DNA of 9,340 nucleotides from Natronohydrobacter sp. (GTDB lineage: Bacteria; Pseudomonadota; Alphaproteobacteria; Rhodobacterales; Rhodobacteraceae), in assembly GCA_007123015.1 (NCBI GenBank), contig SKSL01000185.1, forward strand, positions 1 through 9,340, given 5' to 3'. This document shows, in pieces, positions 1 to 6,733 of the stretch (positions are counted from its first letter, which is position 1; the number at the start of each line of letters is the position of its first letter). The position numbers were made by a program, and so were the translations under genes. A model generated the notes under the pieces. The model searched no databases, was not told where the DNA came from, and saw nothing but the letters and a program-made list of their open reading frames with translations.

Positions 1-137
1 CACCGCTGACCCAACCGTCTCCTCAACCATGCCAAGATGCGTGTCGTGCAACAGTGCGATACCATCAAACGGACAACTCGGGCCAAAATGCCCGGAGCTT
101 TGCCCCTGTTACAAAAGCGATTGCCCTGCCCTGCCAT
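1..137. other. Unassigned stretch left of a rearrangement breakpoint
   Basis: I recognise no gene here. The stretch is about 57% GC by hand count, somewhat lower than the hut genes look. Similarity to TRAP binding proteins, read on the minus strand, stops near its right end. Two readings stay open but neither matches a family I know. On the plus strand a frame is open from base 2, has an ATG at 29, and gives a 57-residue cysteine-rich peptide ending at 202 (Cys at residues 4, 7, 21, 25, 27, 32, 37); its tail is antisense to the TRAP remnant. On the minus strand a frame reading ...CPFDGIALLHDTHLGMVEE... is open to the left edge but has no convincing start. Weak hairpins are possible at 79-94 and 97-118. 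It could be a fragment of another gene or of a mobile element. Confidence 0.35.
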
Positions 138-365
138 GCCGGGCACGATTTCGCCAGCGGCGAACAGCTCGATTTCCACCCGCCCGCCCGAGATGGTGGT
201 GATACGGTCGGCCAGCATCTGCGCGGCGACGCCCGGTCCGGGCAGGTTACGCGGCTAGGCCGAGGCCATGCGCCAGCGAATGTTGCCCTTCGCGATGGCG
301 GGCGCGGCCAATGTGCTGGCCGCAGCGCCGAGCGTGGCTGTGCCGAGGAAGGCTCTTCTTTTCAT
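138..365 (-). pseudogene. TRAP transporter solute-binding protein (DctP family), 5' remnant with amber codon
   Basis: Periplasmic DctP-type proteins capture an organic-acid-like solute and hand it to a TRAP membrane permease. The ATG at 365 follows a strong AAGGAG (372-377). The first 36 codons encode a twin-arginine-like signal, MKRRAFL then an Ala-rich segment and a plausible cleavage after APAIA, and then GNIRWRMASA. Codon 37 is TAG (255-257), exactly where relatives have Trp in a W-P-(K/R)-N-L-P-G-P-G motif. The same frame continues PRNLPGPGVAAQMLADRITT, ISGGRVEIELFAAGEIVPG, typical of the family, until about 138. After that similarity disappears, although relatives continue for roughly 280 residues more. 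It lies 39 bases downstream of hutU on the same strand, so it was probably the last operon gene and may have served uptake of histidine, urocanate or a related acid. The substrate is not readable from this remnant. Confidence 0.8.
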
Positions 366-404
366 GGTCTTCTCCTTTGCTGTTGGACAGGGTGTTGGGG
401 TCGT

Positions 405-2090
405 TCAGTCTTTCAGGATGCCCGGCAGGGTCAGCCCGTGTTCGCGCGCGCAGTCCAGCGCGATGTCATAGCCCGCATCGGCATGGCGCATCACGCCTGT
501 CGCGGGGTCGTTCCAGAGGACATTTCGCAGGCGTCGATCAGCATCGACGCTTCCATCGCAGCAGATAACCATCCCCGAATGCTGCGAGAAGCCCATTCCG
601 ACACCGCCACCGTGGTGCAGACTGACCCAAGTGGCCCCGGATGCACAATTCAGCAGCGCATTCAGCAGCGGCCAGTCCGACACAGCGTCCGATCCGTCCT
701 TCATCGCTTCGGTTTCGCGGTTGGGGCTGGCGACCGACCCCGAATCGAGGTGATCGCGCCCGATCACCACAGGGGCCTTCAATTCGCCGTTGCGCACCAT
801 TTCGTTGATCGCCAGTCCAGCCTTGTGCCGATCGCCCAGCCCGATCCACATGATGCGCGCGGGCAAGCCCTGAAACGCGATGCGGTCGCGGGCCATGTCC
901 AGCCAGTTGTGCAGATGCGCATTATCGGGAAAGAGTTCCTTCATACGCTGATCGGTCTTGTAGATATCTTCGGGATCGCCCGAGAGCGCGCACCAGCGGA
1001 ACGGCCCGATACCCCGGCAGAAGAGCGGGCGGATATAGGCGGGAACAAATCCGGGGAAGGCAAAGGCGTTTTCCAGCCCCTCTTCCAGCGCGACCTGGCG
1101 GATATTGTTGCCGTAATCCAGTGTCGGCACGCCTGCGTTCCAGAAATCGACCATCGCGGCGACATGGGCGCGCATCGAGGCCCGCGCGGCCTGTTCGACC
1201 GCCTTGGGGTCGCTTTCCTGTCTGGCGCGCCACTCGGCCACCGACCAGCACAAAGGCAGGTAGCCGTGAATGGGGTCATGGGCAGAGGTCTGGTCGGTCA
1301 CCATATCCGGGCGCGGCCCGCCCGCTTTCATCCGCGCGACCAGTTCGGGAAAGACTTCGGCGGCGTTGCCGATCAGCGCCACGGATTTCGCCTCGCCCTT
1401 CGCGGTCCAGTCGGCGATCATCGCCAGTGCTTCGTCCAGATCATGGGTCTTGGCGTCGCAATAGCGGGTGCGGATGCGGAAATCGGCGCGGGTCTCGTCG
1501 CATTCCACCGCCAGACAGCAGGCACCTGCCATCACCGCCGCCAGCGGCTGCGCGCCGCCCATGCCGCCCAGACCGGCAGTAAGAATCCAGCGGCCTGTCA
1601 GATCGCCGCCGTAATGCTGCCGTCCTGCTTCGGCAAAGGTCTCATAGGTGCCCTGCACGATGCCCTGCGTGCCGATATAGATCCAGCTTCCGGCGGTCAT
1701 CTGGCCATACATTGCCAGACCCTTGCGATCGAGCTCGTTGAAATGTTCCCATGTGGCCCAATGCGGCACGAGGTTGGAATTGGCGATCAGCACGCGCGGC
1801 GCGTCCTTGTGCGTACGGAACACGCCCACGGGCTTGCCTGATTGCACCAGAAGCGTCTGGTCATCTTCCAGCTCTTTCAGGCTGGCAACAATGCGGTCGA
1901 AATCCTCCCATGTGCGGGCTGCGCGACCGATGCCGCCATAGACCACCAGTTCATGCGGGTTTTCGGCCACATCCGGGTGCAGATTGTTCATCAGCATCCG
2001 CATGGGCGCTTCGGTCAGCCAGCTTTTCGCGGTGATTTCGGGTCCGGTCGGGGGGAAGATATCGCGGGTGTTGTGGCAGGAATTGGTCAT
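405..2090 (-). CDS. hutU: Urocanate hydratase (urocanase)
   Basis: Converts urocanate to 4-imidazolone-5-propionate with a tightly bound NAD+, in the cytoplasm; second step of histidine breakdown. The protein has 561 residues, normal for the family (about 555-560). Visible signatures: YGGIGRAART (51-60), NAD-binding GLGGMGGAQPLAA (173-185), AVECDETR (194-201), VTDQTSAHDP (264-273), CRGIGPFRW (358-366), FQGLPARI (406-413), GRDHLDSGSVASPNRETEAM (444-463) and LHHGGGVGMGFSQHSGM (491-507). The start at 2090 is chosen because GAGGAGGA (2095-2102) precedes it and the protein begins as the family does; the frame stays open farther upstream, but that is antisense or overlapping sequence. It lies 10 bases after the acyl-CoA dehydrogenase stop, and its ribosome site overlaps that stop. 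Odd point: residue 414 is Met (codon 849-851) where P. putida urocanase has catalytic Cys410. Family assignment is very secure; activity depends on that substitution. Confidence 0.96.
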   Translation of the reverse strand: MTNSCHNTRDIFPPTGPEITAKSWLTEAPMRMLMNNLHPDVAENPHELVVYGGIGRAARTWEDFDRIVASLKELEDDQTLLVQSGKPVGVFRTHKDAPRVLIANSNLVPHWATWEHFNELDRKGLAMYGQMTAGSWIYIGTQGIVQGTYETFAEAGRQHYGGDLTGRWILTAGLGGMGGAQPLAAVMAGACCLAVECDETRADFRIRTRYCDAKTHDLDEALAMIADWTAKGEAKSVALIGNAAEVFPELVARMKAGGPRPDMVTDQTSAHDPIHGYLPLCWSVAEWRARQESDPKAVEQAARASMRAHVAAMVDFWNAGVPTLDYGNNIRQVALEEGLENAFAFPGFVPAYIRPLFCRGIGPFRWCALSGDPEDIYKTDQRMKELFPDNAHLHNWLDMARDRIAFQGLPARIMWIGLGDRHKAGLAINEMVRNGELKAPVVIGRDHLDSGSVASPNRETEAMKDGSDAVSDWPLLNALLNCASGATWVSLHHGGGVGMGFSQHSGMVICCDGSVDADRRLRNVLWNDPATGVMRHADAGYDIALDCAREHGLTLPGILKD

Positions 2091-2100
2091 GCTGTCCTCC

Positions 2101-3246
2101 TCAGTCGGCCAGAATATGGCCAGCGATGATGTTGCGTTGGATTTCGGACGAGCCCTCGTAGATGCGCATGATGCGGACATCGCGGGCCAGGCGTTCCAGT
2201 GGAAAATCGCGGGTAAATCCATATCCGCCGTGGATCTGGATTGCCTTGTCTTTGACCCTGTGGGCCATTTCGCTGGCCTGAAGCTTGGCCATGCTGGCCT
2301 GCAGGGAAAAGCGAACGCCGTGTTGGCGCAGGCGGGCGGCGTCCAGCGCCAGAAGCTCTGCGCCGCGCAGATCAAGCGCCATATCGGCCAGCATCCACTG
2401 GATGCCCTGCTTTGCGGAAAGCGGTTTGCCGCTGATGATGCGGGTCTTGGCCCAGTCCGTGGCCGCGGCAAGTGCGGCGCGCGCGATGCCGATGCACATC
2501 GCGGCCACTTCCAGCCGCCCGTTGTCCAGCACTTTCATCGCGGTGCGAAAGCCGGATCCTGCCGCCCCGAGCATCTGCTGCTGCGGCACCCAGAGGTCCA
2601 GATCCAGCTCCCAGACATGGCCGCCGCGCAGGCCCATAGTGCGCTCTGCCGCGCTGGGTGTGAAGCCTTTGGTGCCCTTGTCCACGACAAAGGCCGAAAT
2701 GCCGCGATGGCGTGCATCCGGGTCTGTCACGGCATAGATGACGACGAAATCGGCCACACCGCCGTTCGAGATGAAGCATTTGCGCCCCTTGATGCGATAG
2801 CCGTCCCCTTCGGGCGTGGCGCGGGTTTTCATATCGGCGGGGTCTGATCCTGCTGTTGGTTCGGTGAGGCCGAAGGCCCCGAGTTTCGCGCCTGTCACGG
2901 CATCGGGCAGATAGCGCGCGCGCAGCGCATCGTCGCCGCCAATCAGAATGGAATTGGTCGCAAGATAATGCGCGGTCAGCGCCGAGACGGTCGAGCCACA
3001 GCCCCCTGCGATTATCGACACCGCCTTGAGCAGCGCCTGCGCCGAGATATCCGCGCCGCCCCATGCCTCTGGCAAATTTGCCCCCATCATGCCGGTCTGC
3101 GCCAGGTCTGCCAGTTGCGCATGCACGAACACGCCGCTTTCATCGGTCGCAGCCGCTTTCGGGGCCAGTTTATCAGCCGCGAAACGGGTGAGCGTGTCCA
3201 GAAAGACAGTTTCGGCTTCGTCCAGCATGTAGAAAGGGTCAGTCAT
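2101..3246 (-). CDS. Acyl-CoA dehydrogenase family flavoprotein
   Basis: FAD enzyme of the family that introduces (or, as in CaiA, removes) the alpha,beta double bond of an acyl-CoA. It has 381 residues, usual for short-chain and branched-chain members. An N-terminal helical domain spans about 10-115, the FAD-contacting strand LGAFGLTEPTAGSDP lies at 122-136, ISNGG at 159-163, and the C-terminal helical domain carries IQIHGGYGFTRDFPLERLARD (336-356). RIYEGSSEIQRNI follows, with Glu364 at the position of the catalytic base of MCAD/SCAD. The ending does not look like glutaryl-CoA dehydrogenase. The start at 3246 is preferred over an in-frame ATG at 3261 because AGAGG sits six bases upstream of it; it overlaps the CoA-transferase stop by 8 bases. 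Its position between hutG and hutU and the pairing with a CaiB-like transferase suggest a CoA-linked side entry to urocanate. The substrate is an inference. Confidence 0.9.
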   Translation of the reverse strand: MTDPFYMLDEAETVFLDTLTRFAADKLAPKAAATDESGVFVHAQLADLAQTGMMGANLPEAWGGADISAQALLKAVSIIAGGCGSTVSALTAHYLATNSILIGGDDALRARYLPDAVTGAKLGAFGLTEPTAGSDPADMKTRATPEGDGYRIKGRKCFISNGGVADFVVIYAVTDPDARHRGISAFVVDKGTKGFTPSAAERTMGLRGGHVWELDLDLWVPQQQMLGAAGSGFRTAMKVLDNGRLEVAAMCIGIARAALAAATDWAKTRIISGKPLSAKQGIQWMLADMALDLRGAELLALDAARLRQHGVRFSLQASMAKLQASEMAHRVKDKAIQIHGGYGFTRDFPLERLARDVRIMRIYEGSSEIQRNIIAGHILAD

Positions 3247-4435
3247 GTCTTGCCTCTGCAATGATACCTGCGTCGATCAGCCCTGCGATCTGCGCATCTG
3301 TCAGACCCAGCGCGGTGAGCGTCTTGCGGGTGCCGGATCCCAGAGCGGGCGCGCCCTGTGTCGCAATGTGCTTCTGGCCGTCAAAGCGCACAGGCTGCCC
3401 GACAACGGGCGCGCAACCCAGCCGGTCATGGGGCAGGGTCTGCACCAGATCGCGCGCGCTTGCATGCGCGCTGGCTGTGACTTGTGCGAGGGTGAGGATG
3501 GGTGCGGCGGGGATGCTTGCCGCGCGCAGCGCCGCGATCAGATCGGCGGTTGGTCGGCTGGCCGTGTGGGCTTCGATCATCTTGCGCAGGACAGGTTCAT
3601 GGCGGGTGCGGTCGGCATCGGTGGCAAAGCGCGGGTCCGACGCGGCCTGTGGCTGGCCGATCAGGCTGCACAGCGCAGCGAATTGGCGTGTGCCAAGGGC
3701 TGCGATGATCACATGGCCGTCCTGCGCCCGGTAGGCCCCGAAGGGGGTTGAGAGCGGGTGACGGTTGCCGACCTGGTTGATCGGTTCCTTCGCATAGAGA
3801 TGCAGCGCATGGCTGGTGGGCAAGAGCGCAAACAGCGTGTCCAGCATGGCCACGTCCAGCGTCGCCCCCTGACCTTGCCGCGCGCGCCCGACCAGTGCTG
3901 CACAGATGGCCCAGGCCGCATAACGCCCTGCGATCAGATCACCCATCGCCTCGCCGACCTTCAGCGGTGGGCCGTCTTCCTCGCCGGTTGCGGTCATCAG
4001 GCCGGACATGGCCTGCACCACGATGTCATAGGCGGGAAGCTGGGTGAACGGGCCGGTCTGGCCGAAGCCCGAGATCGAGCAATAGACGAGATCCGGTTTC
4101 GCGGCCCGCAGGTCCGCCGCGCCCAACCCCAGCTTTTCGGCGACACCGGGGCGGAAATTTTCCACCACCACATCGCAATCGAACGCGATCTGGCGGGCGA
4201 GCGTCTGGCCCTGGGGTGTCTTCAGAACCATCACCAGCGATGATTTACCCCTGTTCGTCAGGGCAAAGAGCGCGCTTTCGTCATCAACAAAGGGGCCGAT
4301 ATGGCGGTAGTCATCGCCCTGCGGTGGCTCCAGTTTGATGACTTCGGCCCCCAGGTCGGCCATCAAGGCGGTGCAGAATGGCCCGGCAAGAACCCGCGTC
4401 AGATCGAGAATGCGGATCCCTTCGAGGGGCTTCAT
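3239..4435 (-). CDS. CaiB/BaiF (class III) CoA-transferase family protein
   Basis: Class III CoA-transferases move CoA between a CoA thioester and a free carboxylic acid through an aspartyl intermediate. The 398-residue length is normal. The N terminus, MKPLEGIRILDLTRVLAGPF, followed by LGAEVIKLEPPQGDD (28-42), NRGKSS (61-66), VVENFRPGV (90-98), YCSISGFGQTGP (118-129) and YDIVVQAMSGLM (136-147), is typical. Asp166 in KVGEAMGDLIAG (159-170) matches the catalytic Asp169 of CaiB and formyl-CoA transferase. The ATG at 4435 overlaps the hutG stop as ATGA, with GGAG upstream inside hutG. It is followed, with an 8-base overlap, by the acyl-CoA dehydrogenase, an arrangement resembling the CaiB/CaiA partnership in carnitine metabolism. 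A carboxylic acid of the histidine pathway, such as imidazolepropionate, is the likely acceptor by context only. Confidence 0.92.
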   Translation of the reverse strand: MKPLEGIRILDLTRVLAGPFCTALMADLGAEVIKLEPPQGDDYRHIGPFVDDESALFALTNRGKSSLVMVLKTPQGQTLARQIAFDCDVVVENFRPGVAEKLGLGAADLRAAKPDLVYCSISGFGQTGPFTQLPAYDIVVQAMSGLMTATGEEDGPPLKVGEAMGDLIAGRYAAWAICAALVGRARQGQGATLDVAMLDTLFALLPTSHALHLYAKEPINQVGNRHPLSTPFGAYRAQDGHVIIAALGTRQFAALCSLIGQPQAASDPRFATDADRTRHEPVLRKMIEAHTASRPTADLIAALRAASIPAAPILTLAQVTASAHASARDLVQTLPHDRLGCAPVVGQPVRFDGQKHIATQGAPALGSGTRKTLTALGLTDAQIAGLIDAGIIAEARHD

Positions 4436-5219
4436 CTGTTCAACTCCGCGGCCAGTTCTGCCAGTCTGTGCAGGATCTCCGACAGAACCGGACGCAAGGC
4501 TGCGGCTTTGGCCTCGCTATAGGCGAAAGGCAGGGCTTCGCTTTCCAGATGCGTGGATTGCGCCAGTTCCATCTGGATCGCGTGCACGCCGTCGCCCGGG
4601 CGCCCGTAATGGCGCGTCGTCCATCCGCCCTTGAAACGGCCATTGACCACAGTGCTGCGGGTGCTGGCTTCGCAGATGGAGCGGGTCGCTTCCTCGATCC
4701 GGGGATCGCAACTTGTGCCATCTGCCGTGCCGATGTTGAAATCGGGCAGGATACCGTCGAACAGGAATGGAATATCCGAGCGGATGGAATGGCAGTCATA
4801 GAGGATCGCCGTTCCATTAATGGCCCTTACGCGGTCAAGTTCGGCGCGCAGGGCCGCATGATAGGGGGTGTGGAACTGGTTGCGCCGGGTGGAAATCTGT
4901 TCAGGTGTGGGGGCTGTGACCAGATCGGCAGCCCGTCGAAATCGGTCAGTGGCACAAGCCCTGTGGTGTTCTGGCCGGGATAGAGGCTTGCGCCATCGGG
5001 CGGGCGATTAGCGTCGATCACATAGCGATGGAAGGTCGCGCGCACGGTTGTCGCGCCCTTGAGCAGCCCGCCATAGAGGCGGTGGATATGCCAGTCGGTA
5101 TCGGTCAGCGTCTGCCCGTTGGCATTGAGTTGCGCCATGATGTCGGGTGGGACATAGGTGCCGGTATGGGGCAGGCCCAGAACGATCGGGCTGCCGCTGC
5201 GTGTGACCTCGACGCTCAT
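4432..5219 (-). pseudogene. hutG: N-formylglutamate deformylase, frameshifted
   Basis: HutG hydrolyses N-formylglutamate to glutamate and formate, the last step of the branch that uses HutF. From ATG 5219 the first frame encodes residues 1-104, including GLPHTGTYVPPDI (15-27), DTDWHIHRLYGGLL (40-53), DANRPP (69-74) and LTDFDGLPIW (91-100). That frame then runs into unrelated sequence and a TAA at 4827-4829. The family sequence resumes without loss in the next frame as TPEQISTRRNQFHTPYHAAL, then LYDCHSIRSDIPFLFDG, DFNIGTADGTSCDP, VVNGRFKGGWTTRHYGRP and VHAIQMELAQSTHL, to TGA at 4432. One C missing from the run of five at 4909-4913 (G on the plus strand) explains the shift; with it restored the protein would have 262 residues, normal for HutG. 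It overlaps hutH by ATGA and the CoA-transferase by ATGA. A real mutation and a homopolymer sequencing error cannot be separated here. Confidence 0.92.
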
Positions 5220-6733
5220 AGCGCGAACTCCAGTTCTGCGGCGCGCAGCAGATCACCGTTGCGGATCATCGCGCTGGCCGTTTCCAGTTCCGGGGCCAGA
5301 TAGCGGTCGTCTTGCAAGTGCGGCACCTGCGCGCGCAGAGTATCGATTGCGGCGCGCAGAGGGGGCGATGTGACCAGCGGCGCGCGAAACGCGATGCCTT
5401 GCGACGCGCACAGGGCTTCGACCCCCAGAATGACCGACAGATTGGCGTTCATCCGCCCCAGCCGCCGCGCGCCGTGGGCCGCCATCGAGACGTGATCCTC
5501 CTGATTGGCCGATGTGGGCGTGCTGTCGGTCGAGCAGGGGTTGGCCAGATGCTTGTTCTCGCTCATCAAGGCCGCAGTCGTGACCTCGGCGATCATGTAG
5601 CCGGAATTCAGGCCCGGTTCGGGCGTCAGGAAGGGGGGCAGGTCATGGCTGAGCGTCGGGTCCACCATCAGCGCAACCCGCCGCTGCGCAATCGCGCCGA
5701 TTTCCGCCAGTGCCAGAGCGATGATATCGGCGGCAAAGGCGACCGGTTCGGCGTGGAAATTCCCGCCCGAGAAAATGCCCGCCTGCGTCACGAGCGGGTT
5801 GTCGGTGACGGCATTGGCCTCGGTTTCCAGGGTGGTGGCGGCAAAACGCAGCAGATCAATCGCAGCACCCGCAACTTGCGGCTGGCAGCGGATGCAATAA
5901 GGGTCTTGCACGCGCGCATCATCGTCGCGGTGGCTTTCGCGGATTTCCGAGCCCGCCATCAGCGCGGCCATGGCGTGGGCCGCGTCGATCTGGCCCCGAT
6001 GACCGCGCAGCGTATGGATTTCACCCTGCAGCGGGGCAGTGGAGCCCATGATCGCATCGGTGGACAGGCAGGAGGTGATCAGCGCGTTGGCCGCATTGCG
6101 CCAGCCCTCGAACAGGCCGACCAGAGCAAGAGCGGTGGAAAACTGCGTGCCGTTGATCAGCGCCAGCCCTTCCTTCGGCCCGAGCGTGATCGGGGTCAGC
6201 CCTGCTTTGGCCAGGGCGGTAGCGCTGTCCATGCGTGTGCCGTCATGGATGGCTTCGCCCGCGCCGATCAGCGTGGCGGCCATATGCGCCAATGGGGCCA
6301 GATCGCCAGAGGCCCCGACCGAGCCTTGCACAGGCACAACCGGCGTGACCCCGCGCGCAAGCATGCCCTCGATCAACTCGATCACGGTCATGCGCACGCC
6401 CGAGGCTCCGCGCCCGAGGCTGATCAGCTTCAGCGCCATCATCAGACGCGTGGTCGGCACATCAAGCGCCTCTCCCACACCGCAGCAATGGCTCAGGATC
6501 AGGTTGCGTTGCAGCGTGGCGGTATCCTTGGCCGCAATCTTGACCGAAGCAAGTTTGCCAAAGCCGGTATTGACGCCATAGACCGCCGCATTCCCCGACG
6601 CGGCATCGGCGACAAGCTGCGCGGCGGCGTCAATGGCGGGGCGGGCTTCAGGGGTCAGGCGGGCGGACAACCCGTCGCGCCAGATCGTTTCGAGTTCGGC
6701 AAGTGTGGTAGTGCCCGGCGTCAGGGTCAGCAT
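5216..6733 (-). CDS. hutH: Histidine ammonia-lyase (histidase)
   Basis: Deaminates L-histidine to trans-urocanate and ammonia with a self-made MIO electrophile; first step of the pathway, cytoplasmic and usually tetrameric. It has 505 residues, normal length. The MIO tripeptide Ala141-Ser142-Gly143 lies in GSVGASGDLAPLAHM. Other active-site positions are in place: Tyr52 (VYGVNTGFG), His82 (SHCCG), Asn194 (LINGTQ), Gln276/Tyr279/Arg282 (VQDPYCIRCQPQ) and Glu412 (SANQEDHVSM). The ATG at 6733 is preceded by GGAGGA (6739-6744) and starts MLTLTPGTTTLAEL as the family does; an in-frame ATG at 6814 lies inside hutI and is rejected. The gene overlaps the hutI stop by 7 bases and the hutG start by 4. 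Small oddities are Cys residues next to active-site His82 and Tyr279 where Ala and Ser are usual, from memory. Aromatic ammonia-lyases share the fold, but the context fixes histidase. Confidence 0.97.
   Translation of the reverse strand: MLTLTPGTTTLAELETIWRDGLSARLTPEARPAIDAAAQLVADAASGNAAVYGVNTGFGKLASVKIAAKDTATLQRNLILSHCCGVGEALDVPTTRLMMALKLISLGRGASGVRMTVIELIEGMLARGVTPVVPVQGSVGASGDLAPLAHMAATLIGAGEAIHDGTRMDSATALAKAGLTPITLGPKEGLALINGTQFSTALALVGLFEGWRNAANALITSCLSTDAIMGSTAPLQGEIHTLRGHRGQIDAAHAMAALMAGSEIRESHRDDDARVQDPYCIRCQPQVAGAAIDLLRFAATTLETEANAVTDNPLVTQAGIFSGGNFHAEPVAFAADIIALALAEIGAIAQRRVALMVDPTLSHDLPPFLTPEPGLNSGYMIAEVTTAALMSENKHLANPCSTDSTPTSANQEDHVSMAAHGARRLGRMNANLSVILGVEALCASQGIAFRAPLVTSPPLRAAIDTLRAQVPHLQDDRYLAPELETASAMIRNGDLLRAAELEFAL

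Noticed and set aside
79..118. Hairpins as a transcription terminator or insertion-sequence end
   Set aside because: The stems are five or six pairs with a bulge or wobble and no following T run, and no transposase or recognised terminal repeat is present.
54..1841. Long open frame of 595 codons on the plus strand
   Set aside because: It is antisense to hutU and the TRAP remnant, has no family-like motifs, and arises from high-GC codon bias that removes stops in the opposite strand.
2091..2471. N-terminal extension of the hutU frame into the acyl-CoA dehydrogenase gene
   Set aside because: The upstream part overlaps a well-supported gene, does not resemble urocanase, and the start at 2090 has an excellent ribosome site.
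4908..4914. Programmed -1 frameshift in hutG
   Set aside because: The C run does not form a full X-XXY-YYZ slippery heptamer and I see no stimulatory structure; HutG is not a family known to me for recoding. A deletion or read error is simpler.
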